This document shows, one piece after another, positions 7,493 through 17,100 of a stretch of DNA of 35,904 nucleotides. Below the pieces are notes generated by a model. That model saw nothing but the letters and a program-made list of their open reading frames with translations, was not told the DNA's origin and did not search any database. The first letter of the stretch is position 1. Each line of letters starts with the position of its first letter. The stretch is from Pseudomonadota bacterium. Its GTDB lineage: Bacteria > Pseudomonadota > Gammaproteobacteria > Steroidobacterales > Steroidobacteraceae. The stretch is taken from positions 1-35,904 of the forward strand of contig JAJYAM010000023.1 in the NCBI GenBank assembly GCA_021779535.1, given 5' to 3'. The position numbers were made by a program, and so were the translations under genes.

Positions 7493-8503
7493 ATGCTCGA
7501 TCGAGTCCTCGGCCTGCGTTTCGTCGGGATCGCGCTCGGCCACGTCGGCCGCGAATACCCGAACAAGCTCGACCACGTGATGAGCGGACCGGAGGACGTG
7601 CGCCCGCCGCGCGCGCTGCATCCGATCTTCTACGGCAGCTTCGACTGGCACTCGTGCGTGCACGCGCACTGGCTGCTCGCGCGGCTGCGCCGCCGCTTCC
7701 CGGGAACCGCCGAGGCGGACGCGGTCGGCGCGCTGTTCGACGCCCAGTTCCGCGAGGAGAACGTCGCGGCCGAGGTCGCGTACCTGCGCGCGCCCGGCGC
7801 GCGCGGGTTCGAACGCCCGTACGGGTGGGCCTGGGCGTTGATGCTGCAGGGGGAGCTGGAGCGGCATCGCGACGCGGCGGGACGGCGCTGGGCCGGGCGC
7901 GTCCGGCCGCTCGCCGCGGAATTCGTGCGGCGTTTCGCGGCGTTCCTGCCGCTCTGTACCTATCCGGTGCGCGCCGGCGTGCACTCGAACACCGCGTTCG
8001 CGCTGCTGCTCGCGCGCGCGTACGCGGCGGCCTGCGGGGACGCGGCGTTCGCGGCCGTGTGCGCGGCGTCGGCGCGGCGCTGGTACGGCGGCGATCGGCA
8101 CTATCGCGCGCTGGAGCCATCGCAGGACGAGTTCCTGTCCCCGACGCTGATCGAGGCGGCCTTGATGCGCGACGTGCTGCCGCCCGCGGAGTTTCGCGAC
8201 TGGCTCGCGCAGTTCCTGCCCGCGCCGGGCGACGATGCGCTCGAGCGACTGCTCACGCCCGCCCGGGTCTCGGACCGCAGCGACGGCAAGATCGCGCACC
8301 TGGACGGGCTGCATCTGTCGCGTGCCTGGTGCTGGCGCCTGCTCGCCGACGCGTTCGCGCCAGGCGATCCGCTTGCAACGCGGATCCGGCCGGCGATCGA
8401 CGCGCACCTCGACGCGGGGCTCGCGCACGTCGCCGGCGACTACATGGGCGAGCACTGGCTCGCGAGCTTCGCGCTGCTCGCGCTCGATCCTCATCCGGGC
8501 TGA
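7493..8503 (+). CDS. DUF2891 family protein
   Basis: This 336-residue soluble protein has no signal peptide. AGGAG at 7478-7482 supports the ATG at 7493. The motif HPIFYGSFDWHSCVHAHW (residues 43-60), rich in His, Trp and Asp, and the late GEHWLASFALLALD are what I recognise as DUF2891. The regular helical, aromatic-rich pattern is like an alpha/alpha toroid, which would suit a hydrolase, lyase or epimerase, but no catalytic activity is established to my knowledge. It follows the DUF979 gene by 13 bases and ends the apparent operon. Two short GC hairpins start at its stop codon. Confidence 0.83.
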   Translation: MLDRVLGLRFVGIALGHVGREYPNKLDHVMSGPEDVRPPRALHPIFYGSFDWHSCVHAHWLLARLRRRFPGTAEADAVGALFDAQFREENVAAEVAYLRAPGARGFERPYGWAWALMLQGELERHRDAAGRRWAGRVRPLAAEFVRRFAAFLPLCTYPVRAGVHSNTAFALLLARAYAAACGDAAFAAVCAASARRWYGGDRHYRALEPSQDEFLSPTLIEAALMRDVLPPAEFRDWLAQFLPAPGDDALERLLTPARVSDRSDGKIAHLDGLHLSRAWCWRLLADAFAPGDPLATRIRPAIDAHLDAGLAHVAGDYMGEHWLASFALLALDPHPG

Positions 8504-8529
8504 ACCCGGGCGGAACCCGGGATGCCCGG
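8495..8529 (+). terminator. Tandem GC hairpins after the DUF2891 gene
   Basis: CCGGG-CTGAA-CCCGG (8495-8509) is followed by CCGGG-ATG-CCCGG (8517-8529). Neither has a T-run, so if they end transcription it is not as a classical intrinsic terminator. Their place at the end of a gene cluster is suggestive only. Confidence 0.3.
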
Positions 8530-8602
8530 AGCCGCGCCCTCGGGGGGCTGCGCGCGCCGCGGGATCGCGGTAATCTCGCGTGAACGATAGGGAGCCTCGT
8601 CG

Positions 8603-9502
8603 ATGAGCCAACGCATACCCGGTATCGCCTTCGCGTTCGTGATCGCCGCCCTGCTCGGGGCCGGTGCCGCGCGGCCGGCGCGGGCGGTCGTGGCGCGCGC
8701 CGCGCCCACGGCGCTGCTGCAGGCGGACGCGGGACTCGCGGCCGCGGTCAACGCCGCGAACGCGGAAGCCTGGGTCGCGTTCTACGATCCGCGGGTGATC
8801 GCCCGCCTGCCCGGATTGGGTCTCGTCGAGGGCAAGGACGCCGCCCATCGGGTCGCGACGCAACTGCTCGCGCGGCGGATCGGGTCTTTCACCTGGACGC
8901 CGGCGCGCTGGATGCTGGGCGCCTCCGGCCGGCTCGCCTATGCCTACGGCGCCTACCAGCTGCGCTTCGAGGATGGGCGGGTGCCGATCCGGGGCGAGCG
9001 CGTCGAGATCTGGCGCGAGCGCAGCGGCGGCGGCTGGGATTGCATCGTCGATGCCTGGAATGCGCCGCTGCCGCCGGTCGACGAGTCGACGTCGCCCGCG
9101 CCCCCGGTCGTACGGCCGGTCGCGGTGCCGGCACCCGTCGCGCCGCCGGTCCCGATGACCGCGCCGGTCGCCGCATCGCCCGCGGCGCCGATCCGCGCGG
9201 TCGATGCGAAATACGGTGCGGAACCGATCCATTACGAGGCGGCGATCCGCGGTTATTTCGCGGTGAATTCCGCGGACCCCGCCTCGGTCGTCTACCGGCG
9301 GATCAGCGCGCCGGTGCGCGGCTACACGACCGCGATCGCGGGCACGGTGTTCATGCACGAAAAGCGGTTCTACGGCTGGAAGGTCGAGGCGACGGTCGAC
9401 GCGAAGGACGCCCGCGGCCGGGCGGTGCGCGCGCAAACCTACACGTTCCTGTTTCGCGGCGAGACCATCGTGCGGGTCGTCAGGCCGCTGCCGGCCGGGT
9501 GA
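8603..9502 (+). CDS. Secreted two-domain protein with NTF2-like N-terminal domain and Pro-rich linker
   Basis: The 299-residue protein starts at an ATG with GGGAG (8590-8594) eight bases upstream. A signal peptide ends near ARPARA. Residues about 35-155 ([17 protein letters not shown], then [15 protein letters not shown] and a [17 protein letters not shown] end) look like a SnoaL/DUF4440 NTF2-type domain. A Pro/Ala/Val linker (about 158-200) leads to a C-terminal domain of about 100 residues, [20 protein letters not shown], with [15 protein letters not shown], which I do not recognise by name. It is probably periplasmic. No enzyme residues are evident; NTF2-like domains often bind small ligands or act as isomerases. 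TAATCT at 8571-8576 could be a -10, but no good -35 is visible. Confidence 0.75.
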   Translation: MSQRIPGIAFAFVIAALLGAGAARPARAVVARAAPTALLQADAGLAAAVNAANAEAWVAFYDPRVIARLPGLGLVEGKDAAHRVATQLLARRIGSFTWTPARWMLGASGRLAYAYGAYQLRFEDGRVPIRGERVEIWRERSGGGWDCIVDAWNAPLPPVDESTSPAPPVVRPVAVPAPVAPPVPMTAPVAASPAAPIRAVDAKYGAEPIHYEAAIRGYFAVNSADPASVVYRRISAPVRGYTTAIAGTVFMHEKRFYGWKVEATVDAKDARGRAVRAQTYTFLFRGETIVRVVRPLPAG

Positions 9503-9509
9503 GGCGACG

Positions 9510-9962
9510 ATGCCGTCGACCCCGTTTCACGTGGCGGTCCCGGTCCGCGACCTCGCGGAGGCGCGGCGGTTCTACGGCGGCGTGCTCGGCTGTCCCGAGG
9601 GCCGCAGCGATGCCGCGTGGGTCGACTTCGACCTGTACGGGCACCAATTCGTGTGTCACCTGAATCCGGCGCTCGGACCGGACGGCCGGGTCGACCATCA
9701 TTTCAATCCGGTCGACGGTGATCGCGTGCCGGTGCCGCATTTCGGCGTCGTGCTGTCGATGGCGGATTGGCACGCGCTCGCCGACCGGCTGCGCGCGGGC
9801 GGCGTGCAATTCGTGATGGAGCCGCACGTCCGGTTCGCGGGGATGCCGGGCGAGCAGGCGACGTTCTTCCTGCTCGACCCGTCCGGCAACGCGCTCGAGT
9901 TCAAGGCGTTTCGCGACGTCGCCGCGCAGTTGTTCGCGCGGGAATTCGGCGGCGGGCGCTGA
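9510..9962 (+). CDS. VOC superfamily (glyoxalase/dioxygenase fold) protein
   Basis: The 150-residue protein has two beta-alpha-beta-beta-beta halves. The start [20 protein letters not shown] and the end [16 protein letters not shown] are typical of VOC proteins. Likely metal ligands are His7, His77 and Glu130. GAGG lies five bases before the ATG. VOC members include glyoxalases, ring-cleaving dioxygenases and antibiotic-binding proteins; sequence alone does not choose. It sits seven bases after the secreted protein and seven before a MaoC gene, so these three are probably co-transcribed. Confidence 0.88.
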   Translation: MPSTPFHVAVPVRDLAEARRFYGGVLGCPEGRSDAAWVDFDLYGHQFVCHLNPALGPDGRVDHHFNPVDGDRVPVPHFGVVLSMADWHALADRLRAGGVQFVMEPHVRFAGMPGEQATFFLLDPSGNALEFKAFRDVAAQLFAREFGGGR

Positions 9963-9969
9963 GGCCGCG

Positions 9970-10422
9970 ATGCGGTTCCAGGACATCGTCGCCGGCGCGG
10001 TGCATCGGGCCGGACCCCGCGAGGTCGGCGAGGCGGAGATCGTCGCGTTCGCGCGCCGCTACGACCCGCAGCCGTTTCACGTCGATCCGGCGGCCGCGGC
10101 GGCGACGCGCTGGGGCGGCCTGATCGCGAGCGGCTGGATGACCTGCGCGATCGCGATGGAGCTCGCGGTCGGCGGCGTGCTCGCCGGCTCCGACTCGTTC
10201 GGCTCGCCCGGCGTCGAGGCGCTGCGCTGGGAGCGGCCGGTGCGGCCCGGCGACCAGCTCTCGCTGACCGTGACGGTGCTCGAGAAGCGCGTGGCCTCCG
10301 GCGGCGGCACCGGGATCGTCCGCTGGCGATGGGAACTCGAGAACCAGCGCGCCGAGCGCGTGCTGTCGATGACCGCGACGAGCTTCTTCGACGCCGGTCC
10401 GGCGGGGGCACCGCGGCCCTAG
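9970..10422 (+). CDS. MaoC-like hotdog-fold hydratase/dehydratase
   Basis: The 150-residue protein contains FARRYDPQPFHVDP, the hydratase-2 motif, with the Asp32/His37 catalytic pair of (R)-specific enoyl-CoA hydratases. GLIASGWMTCAIAM and the later RWERPVRPGDQLSLTV are also standard for the family. It probably hydrates an enoyl-CoA or dehydrates a 3-hydroxyacyl thioester; the chain length is unknown. GAGG five bases upstream supports the ATG. Its TAG stop overlaps the stop of the convergent His-rich permease gene on the other strand. Confidence 0.9.
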   Translation: MRFQDIVAGAVHRAGPREVGEAEIVAFARRYDPQPFHVDPAAAAATRWGGLIASGWMTCAIAMELAVGGVLAGSDSFGSPGVEALRWERPVRPGDQLSLTVTVLEKRVASGGGTGIVRWRWELENQRAERVLSMTATSFFDAGPAGAPRP

Positions 10423-11495
10423 TGCGAATGCCGGTGGTGCGAGTCCGGGAAATGCGGATGCGAATGGCGTAGCGGCTCGTGCCGATGCGGGTGCACGTGC
10501 GGCTCGCGGCCGTCCCAGCCGTCGGGATGCTCGTGACGATGGTGCTCGTCGTGGCGATGCGGGTGTTCGTGGTGGAGCGCTTCGTGCGCGTGCGCGTGCG
10601 CGTGGCGTTCCGACAAGTGCAGCCACACTCCGAGTCCCATCAGCGCCGCCGCGCCGGCGAGAGCGGGCGTCGGATGCGCGCCGCCGATCCCGATCGCGAG
10701 CGCGGCGCCGATGAACGGCGCGGTCGAGAAATAGGCGCCGGTTCGACCGCTGCCGAGCTCACGCAGCGCGACCACGTAGAGCGCGAGGCTGATGCCGTAT
10801 CCACCGAACCCGAGTAGCAGCGCCGCACCGATCGCGGGGACCGACGGCGCCGGGGAGGCCGCGCCGAACGCCGCGGCGAGCGCGAGGTTCACGAGGCCCG
10901 CGACCCAGCCCTTCAGCGCGGCGATGAACAGCGCGTCGCCGGTCGCGATCTTGCGGGTCACGTTGTTGTCGATCGCCCAGCACGCGCAGGCACCGGCGAT
11001 CGCGAGCGCGCCGGCGTCGCCGCGGCCGAGTCCGGCCTGCGGCCACGCGAGCACGGCCGCGCCCGCGACGATCGCGATCATGCCGAGCACCACGCGCGGG
11101 CCCGCATGCTCCCGGAACGCGAACCAGGCGAGCAGGGCGGTGAACACCGCCTCGAGGTTCAGCAGGAGCGATGCGTCCGCGGCGCTCGCGCGACGCAGGC
11201 CGACCATCAGCAGCACCGGCGCGAGCATTCCGCCGCAGACGGTCGCCGCGGCGAGCCATCGCCCGTCGCCGCGCGCGAGCGCGGGTCCGCGCCAGCCGCG
11301 GTCGCGGAGCACGCGCAGCAGCGTCAGGCCGGCGCCGGCGCCGAGATACAAGGCGCCCGCGAGCGTCCACGGGGCAATCGCGCGCAGCAACTGTTTCGCG
11401 AACGGCGTGGTCGCGCCGAACAGCGCCGCGGCGCCGAGCGCGGCCGCGATGCCGCGATGGCGGGGATTCCCGGGCGTGAACGACTCGCGGCGCAT
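10419..11495 (-). CDS. EamA/DMT family permease with His-rich C-terminal tail
   Basis: I place the start at the ATG at 11495, giving MRRESFTPGNPRHRGIAAAL and a 358-residue protein; a longer frame to 11621 would run through the copZ leader. About ten hydrophobic helices in two EamA repeats include FGATTPFAKQLLRAIAPWTL and ASAADASLLLNLEAVFTALL. The last 61 residues hold 24 histidines in HxH and HH clusters, ending DSHHRHSH. EamA proteins export or import small metabolites; the tail suggests metal binding, as in His-rich nickel, cobalt or zinc transporters. It is divergent from copZ-copA, with 111 bases between the starts, which supports a metal role. Metal identity and direction are inferences. 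Confidence 0.88.
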   Translation of the reverse strand: MRRESFTPGNPRHRGIAAALGAAALFGATTPFAKQLLRAIAPWTLAGALYLGAGAGLTLLRVLRDRGWRGPALARGDGRWLAAATVCGGMLAPVLLMVGLRRASAADASLLLNLEAVFTALLAWFAFREHAGPRVVLGMIAIVAGAAVLAWPQAGLGRGDAGALAIAGACACWAIDNNVTRKIATGDALFIAALKGWVAGLVNLALAAAFGAASPAPSVPAIGAALLLGFGGYGISLALYVVALRELGSGRTGAYFSTAPFIGAALAIGIGGAHPTPALAGAAALMGLGVWLHLSERHAHAHAHEALHHEHPHRHDEHHRHEHPDGWDGREPHVHPHRHEPLRHSHPHFPDSHHRHSH

Positions 11496-11544
11496 CGCGT
11501 GCCAGTCTAGCGCGTTCCGGCGAATGCGCGCGGCGCGGCAACCC

Positions 11545-11574
11545 TTGACGGCACGCGGGCCGGGGGCCTTAAAG
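11545..11574 (+). promoter_or_regulatory. Probable promoter of copZ-copA
   Basis: TTGACG (11545-11550) and TTAAAG (11569-11574) are separated by 18 bases, upstream of the copZ ATG at 11607. A spacer longer than 17 is typical of MerR/CueR-controlled metal promoters, but I do not see a clear CueR dyad inside it. It lies in the shared region with the divergent permease gene. Confidence 0.5.
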
Positions 11575-11606
11575 TGGGCGCATCGATCGATCACGAGGAG
11601 TCGGAC

Positions 11607-11843
11607 ATGGACAACGACCACGAGGCGAGGACGGTCCTGGCGATCACCGGCATGACCTGCGGGGGCTGCGCGAACACGGTGACCCGCGTGCTCACCCGCG
11701 TGCCCGGCGTCGAGGGCGCCTCGGTCGACCTGGCGAGCGGCCTCGCGACGGTGACCGGCCGCGCGACCGTCGCCGCGTTGATCGGCGCGGTCGAGGCCGC
11801 GGGCTTCGGCGGCCGTCTCGCGGAGCCGGCGACCGGGTCGTGA
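11607..11843 (+). CDS. copZ: Copper chaperone, heavy-metal-associated (HMA) domain protein
   Basis: This is a 78-residue single HMA domain. [13 protein letters not shown] carries the Cys18-x-x-Cys21 metal site, followed by the usual [18 protein letters not shown] strand and an AAGFGG end. The ATG at 11607 has GAGGAG (about 11595-11600) upstream and is preferred over an in-frame ATG at 11574 that lies inside the promoter. It binds Cu(I) in the cytosol and hands it to the CopA ATPase. Its TGA overlaps the GTG start of copA by four bases, so the two are translationally coupled. Confidence 0.92.
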   Translation: MDNDHEARTVLAITGMTCGGCANTVTRVLTRVPGVEGASVDLASGLATVTGRATVAALIGAVEAAGFGGRLAEPATGS

Positions 11844-14089
11844 CGGGCGCCGCGGCGTCGCCGGGGGAGGATCCGCGTTCCGCGGCGCCGCTCGAACGGC
11901 GCGAGCTGCGCGTCGGGGGGATGAGCTGCGCCGCCTGCGTGCAGCGCGTCGAGCGGGCGCTCACGGCCGTGCCCGGCGTCGTCAGCGCGGACGTGAACCT
12001 CGCGACCGAGCGTGCGGTGGTCGCGGCACGCGACGGGGAACTGCGCACCGCGGACCTGATCGAGGCGCTGCGTCGCGCCGGCTACGACGCCGAGGTGATC
12101 ACCGGCGATCTCGTGCGCGACCGGCAGATCGACGCGGCCGCCGCCCGGCGATTGCGGTCCGAGGGGATCCGCGTCGCCGCGGCGGTGGTGCTGAGCGCGC
12201 CCCTGCTCGCGCCGATGCTCGGCGTACCGCTGCCCGGCGCGGTGCAATTCGCGCTCGCGACCCCGGTCCAGTTCCTGTTCGGCGCGCGCTTCTATGCCGG
12301 CGCGTGGAAGGCGCTGCGCGCGCGCGTCGGCAACATGGACCTGCTGGTCGCGCTCGGCACCTCGACCGCCTATTTCTACAGCGTCGCGCTGTGGATCGAC
12401 GCGCCGCGGCGCGCCGACCTCTATTTCGACTCGGCCGCGGTGGTGATCGCGCTCGTCAGCGTCGGCAAGTGGCTCGAGGCGCGCGCGAAACGCTCCACGA
12501 CCGCGCAGATCCGCGCGCTGATGTCCCTGCGCCCGGAGCGGGCGCGCGTCGAGCGGCCGGGCGGCGAGGTGGAGGTTCCGGCGGGCGACGTCGCGGTCGG
12601 CGACGTCGTCGTCGTCCGTCCCGGCGAGCGCGTGCCGGTCGACGGCCGCGTGATCGCGGGCACGAGCGAGATCGACGAGAGCCTCGTGACCGGCGAGAGC
12701 CTGCCGGTCGCGAAAGCCCCGGGCGATGCCGTGACCGGCGGCTCGATCAACGGCGACGGGCTGCTGCGCGTCGAGACGACCGCGGTCGGCGAGCGCTCGA
12801 CGCTCGCGCGGATCATCGCGCTGGTCGATCGCGCGCAGGCGAAGAAGGCGCCCGTGCAGCGGCTCGTCGACCAGGTCGCGGCGATCTTCGTGCCGGCGGT
12901 CCTCGGGGTCGCGGCGCTCACGTTCCTCGCGTGGTGGCTGCTCGCCGGGAATCCCGCGGCCGGGGTGATCGCCGCGGTGTCGGTGCTCGTGATCGCGTGC
13001 CCTTGTGCGCTCGGGCTCGCGACCCCGACCGCGCTGATGGTCGGCACCGGCGCGGCGGCGCGCGCGGGGATCCTGATCCGCGACGTCGAGGCGCTCGAGC
13101 GGGCGCACCGCCTCGACACGATCGTTCTCGACAAGACCGGCACCGTGACCACCGGGCGGCCGGCGGTCGCCGAGATCCTGACCTTCGCCGGCACCGAACA
13201 CGACCTGCTCGCGCTCGCGGCCGCGGCGCAGACCGGCAGCGAGCACCCGATCGCGCGCGCGGTGCTCGCGCGCGCCGCGGACCTTGCGCTGCCGCCGCTC
13301 GAGGAGTTTCGCAGCCGTCCCGGTCTCGGGCTGCTCGCGCGGGTCGGCGGCCGGCGGGTCGCGATCGGCAATCGCCGGCTGATGGCCGAAGCCGGCGCAT
13401 CCATCGAGGCGGTCGAGGCGGGCGAGGCGCGCGCGGCGGCGCTCGAGACCCGCGGCGCGACGGTCGTGTGGGTCGCGACGCTCGATCCGGCGCCCGCCTG
13501 CATCGGCGCGTTCGCGATCGAGGATCCGATCAAGCCGACCGCCGCGGCCGCGGTGCGCCGCCTGCACGCGATCGGCGTCGAGACCGTGCTGCTCTCCGGC
13601 GATCACGAACGCACCGTCGCCGCGGTCGCCGCGGCGCTCGGCATCCGCCGGGTCTTCGCGGGCGTCGTGCCGGCGGAGAAGGCCGAGCACGTGCGCCGGC
13701 TGCAGGCCGAGGGCCATCGGGTCGGCATGGTCGGCGACGGCGTGAACGATGCGCCCGCGCTCGCCGCGGCCGACGTCGGCATCGCGATCGGCACCGGCAC
13801 CGACGTCGCGATGCAGACCGCGGGAGTCACCCTGATGCGCGGCGATCCCCTGCTGATCGCCGACGCGATCGACGTGAGCCGGGCGACCTACCGCAAGATC
13901 GTGCAGGGACTGTTCTGGGCGTTCTTCTACAACGTGGTCGGGATGCCGGCGGCGGCGCTCGGCTGGCTGAATCCGATGGTCGCGGGCGCCGCGATGGCGC
14001 TGTCCTCGGTCACCGTCGTCTCGAACGCGCTCACCTTGCGGCGCTGGCGCGCCGCCGCCGCGATTGCGACCCCGGCGCGAGTTGGTTAA
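11840..14089 (+). CDS. copA: Cu(I)-translocating P1B-type ATPase
   Basis: The 749-residue protein starts at GTG, overlapping copZ. One N-terminal HMA domain carries GMSCAAC (Cys30, Cys33). The transport site is Cys387-Pro-Cys389 in [13 protein letters not shown]. The actuator loop has VTGESLPV, and phosphorylation is at Asp431 in DKTGTVTTG. The P1B-specific His469 is in SEHP, and [10 protein letters not shown] is the hinge. [18 protein letters not shown] and the last helix with MALSSV give the YN and MxxSS residues that mark the Cu(I)/Ag(I) subtype. It pumps copper from cytosol to periplasm using ATP. The partner chaperone gene lies just before it. Confidence 0.95.
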   Translation: MTGAAASPGEDPRSAAPLERRELRVGGMSCAACVQRVERALTAVPGVVSADVNLATERAVVAARDGELRTADLIEALRRAGYDAEVITGDLVRDRQIDAAAARRLRSEGIRVAAAVVLSAPLLAPMLGVPLPGAVQFALATPVQFLFGARFYAGAWKALRARVGNMDLLVALGTSTAYFYSVALWIDAPRRADLYFDSAAVVIALVSVGKWLEARAKRSTTAQIRALMSLRPERARVERPGGEVEVPAGDVAVGDVVVVRPGERVPVDGRVIAGTSEIDESLVTGESLPVAKAPGDAVTGGSINGDGLLRVETTAVGERSTLARIIALVDRAQAKKAPVQRLVDQVAAIFVPAVLGVAALTFLAWWLLAGNPAAGVIAAVSVLVIACPCALGLATPTALMVGTGAAARAGILIRDVEALERAHRLDTIVLDKTGTVTTGRPAVAEILTFAGTEHDLLALAAAAQTGSEHPIARAVLARAADLALPPLEEFRSRPGLGLLARVGGRRVAIGNRRLMAEAGASIEAVEAGEARAAALETRGATVVWVATLDPAPACIGAFAIEDPIKPTAAAAVRRLHAIGVETVLLSGDHERTVAAVAAALGIRRVFAGVVPAEKAEHVRRLQAEGHRVGMVGDGVNDAPALAAADVGIAIGTGTDVAMQTAGVTLMRGDPLLIADAIDVSRATYRKIVQGLFWAFFYNVVGMPAAALGWLNPMVAGAAMALSSVTVVSNALTLRRWRAAAAIATPARVG

Positions 14090-14093
14090 TCTC

Positions 14094-14106
14094 GGGGGTT
14101 TCCCCC
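14094..14106 (+). other. Short hairpin between copA and the Asp-box protein gene
   Basis: GGGGG-TTT-CCCCC starts five bases after the copA stop and ends 14 bases before the next ATG. No U-tract follows. It could slow transcription between the genes, but a 5-bp stem is weak evidence. Confidence 0.25.
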
Positions 14107-14120
14107 TCCGGGAGTCTCGT

Positions 14121-17100
14121 ATGATGAACCTCGTCGCCGGTACCGGATCCTCTCGCAAGCCGGGCGCGATCGCCGCGACCGCGGCGCTGTTGCTCGTCGC
14201 ACTCGGTGCGCAGGCGGCCCCCGCGAACGCGTTCCTCGGCGGCAAGCTCGAGTGGCGCAGCATCGGCCCGAACATCGGCGGCCGGGTCGTCGCGATCGCG
14301 GGCGTGCCGGGCGAACCGAACCTGTTCTACATGGGCAGCGTCGACGGCGGCGTGTGGAAGAGCACCGACTACGGGGTCGTGTGGCGCAACCTCACCGACG
14401 GGAAGTTCCCTTCCGCCAGCGACAGCATCGGTGCGATCGCGGTCGCGCCCTCGAATCCCAGCGTGCTGTACGTCGGGACCGGCGAGACCGACATCCGCAA
14501 CGACATGATCGTCGGCGACGGGATGTACAAGTCGGTCGACGCGGGCAAGACCTGGGCCTACGACGGCCTGCGCGACACCCACACGATCGGCGCGATCGTC
14601 GTCGACCCGCGCAATCCCGACGTCGTCTACGCGGCGTCGATGGGGCACGTGTTCCAGCCGAATCCTGATCGCGGCGTGTTCAAGTCGACCGACGGCGGCA
14701 AGACCTGGCACAAGGTGCTCTACGTCGACGCCAAGACCGGCGCGATCACCGTCGTGATGGATCCGCACGACCCGAACGTGCTCTACGCGGCGATGTGGCA
14801 GGCGCAGCGGCTGCCCTGGGGCCTCGTCGACGGCGGTCCGGGCAGCGGCCTGTACAAGAGCGTCGACGGCGGCGCGCACTGGACGAACCTCACCCGCAAC
14901 CCCGGACTGCCGGGCGGCACGCTCGGTCGGATCGGCGTCGCGGTCGCCGCGAGCGATCCGAACATCGTTTTCGCGATCGTCCAGGCGAAGGACGGCGGCG
15001 TGTTCCGCTCGTCCAACGGGGGGACGACCTGGCGGCGCGTGAACGGCAACTGGAGCCTGCGCCAGCGTGGGTTCTACTACACCAGCATCTACGTCGATCC
15101 GACCGATCCGCGGACGGTCTACGTTCCGAACGTGGACGCGCTGTGGGTGTCCCACGATGCCGGCGCGTCGTTCTCGAAGCTGCGCACCCGGCACGGCGAC
15201 AACCACATCGTCTGGATCAACCCGAACGACCCGAAGATCCTGCTCGAGGGGAACGACGGTGGCGCGACGGTCTCGACCGACGGCGGGCAGACCTGGAGCA
15301 CCGAGCACAATCAGCCGACCGGCCAGTTCTACCACGTCGCGATCGACGCCGCGTTTCCGTTCAACGTCTACGGCGCACAACAGGACGAGGGGTCGTTCGA
15401 GGGGCCGAGCGCGTCGCCGGCCGGCGCGATCCCGACCGGCGCGTGGGACCCGGTCGCGCTCGGCGAGAGCACCTTCGTCGCGCCGGAGCCCGGACACCCG
15501 GATGCAACCGTCGGCAGCGACTATTACACGCTGATGCAGCGCTACAACCGCGTCACCGGAAGCCGGCGGGACGTGAGCCCCGAGCCGCAATACCTCGACG
15601 GCGTGTCGGCGGCCGAGATGGAGTACCGGCTCGGATGGACCCATCCGATCTTCTTCGCGCCGAACGATCCGAAGGAGCTGTTCCTCGCGTCGCAGTACGT
15701 GATGAAGAGCGACGACGGCGGGCGTACCTGGAAGACGATCAGCCCCGACCTGACGCGCAACGACCCGGCGACCGAGAAGCCGAGCGGCGGGCCGGTCGAT
15801 CTCGACCAGACCGGCGCCGAGATCTTCCCGGACATCTCCGCGCTCGCGGTGTCGCCGATCGACTCGCGGGTGATCTGGGCGGGCTCGCAGGACGGCCTGG
15901 TGCACGTGACCACCGACGCCGGCAAGCACTGGCAGCTCGTGACGCCGCCGGCCTTGACCGAGTGGGCCGAGATCTCATCGATCGAGCCGTCGCACGTCGC
16001 CGCCGGGACCGCGTACCTGACCGCGCAGCGTTACATGTGGGACGATTCGCGGCCCTACGTCTTCGAGACCACGGACTTCGGCCGCCACTGGTCGGCGATC
16101 ACCCAAGGTCTGCCCCCGGAGGAGTCCGTGTTCGTGGTCCGACAGGACCCGAACGACGCCTCGCTGCTGTTCGCCGGCACCGCGAACAGCGTGTACGTGA
16201 GCTTCGACGGCGGCGCGCACTGGCGGTCGCTCGGCAACAACCTGCCGCACGTGGAGGTCCGCGACCTCGCGATCGATCCGCGTGAAGGCGAGATCGTCGC
16301 CGCGACGCACGGCCGTTCGTTCTGGGTTCTCGGCAACCTGCAGCTGCTGGAACAGCTGTCGCATCACGCGACGATCGCGGCCGACGCGACCCGGCTGTTC
16401 GCGCCGCAGCGCGCGTGGCTGACGAATGCGTACGGGATCGACAGCGGCGCGAAGCACCGCGGCTCGTTCGGCCAGAATCCGCCGTTCGGGGCGACCGTGT
16501 TCTTCCACATTCCGGCGAACTACGCCGGGAAGACACCGGTCAGCCTCGCGTTCCTCGACGCCGACGGGCATCTGGTGCGGCGCTTCGCGTTGCACCTGAA
16601 GACCAAGCAGCCGAAGATGCCGGCGACGGTGCGCGACAACCTGCTGCCGTCGCAGGCGAAGCGGGTCGCCGACGCGAAACTCGCCGCGATCGAGCCCGGG
16701 ATGAACCGCTTCCAATGGGATCTGCGCTATCCGGACGCGACCGACCCGACGGGCTTCGAGCCGCCGGAGGACACCGACGGACAGACCGCGGACGCCCGCG
16801 GGCCGCTCGTGAACCCGGGCCAGTACACGGTCGTGCTGACCTACGGCGGCCACTCGGTCCGGCAACCCCTCGAAGTGCGGCTCGACCCGCGGTTGCACAC
16901 GACGCCGGCCGCGCTCGAGCAGCATCTCGCGCTGCAACTCGCGCTCCATCGCGCGGTCGATCAGCTCGATCGCCGGATCAACGCCGCCATCGCGGTGCGC
17001 GACCGGCTGGCGAAGGCGGTTGCGGCGCACCGGGTCGCGGCGGCGAAGGCGGCCCCGGCGCTGGATGCGTTGAATCACGCGATCGACTCGGTCGTGCAGC

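Noticed and set aside
10440-10620. Repetitive GTG/CAT-rich stretch that looks like a tandem repeat
   Set aside because: It is the coding sequence of the His-rich permease tail read on the other strand, with irregular unit lengths.
11591-14275. Minus-strand frame of nearly 900 codons opposite copZ-copA
   Set aside because: Compositionally biased translation and no motif, whereas every P-type ATPase motif is intact on the plus strand.
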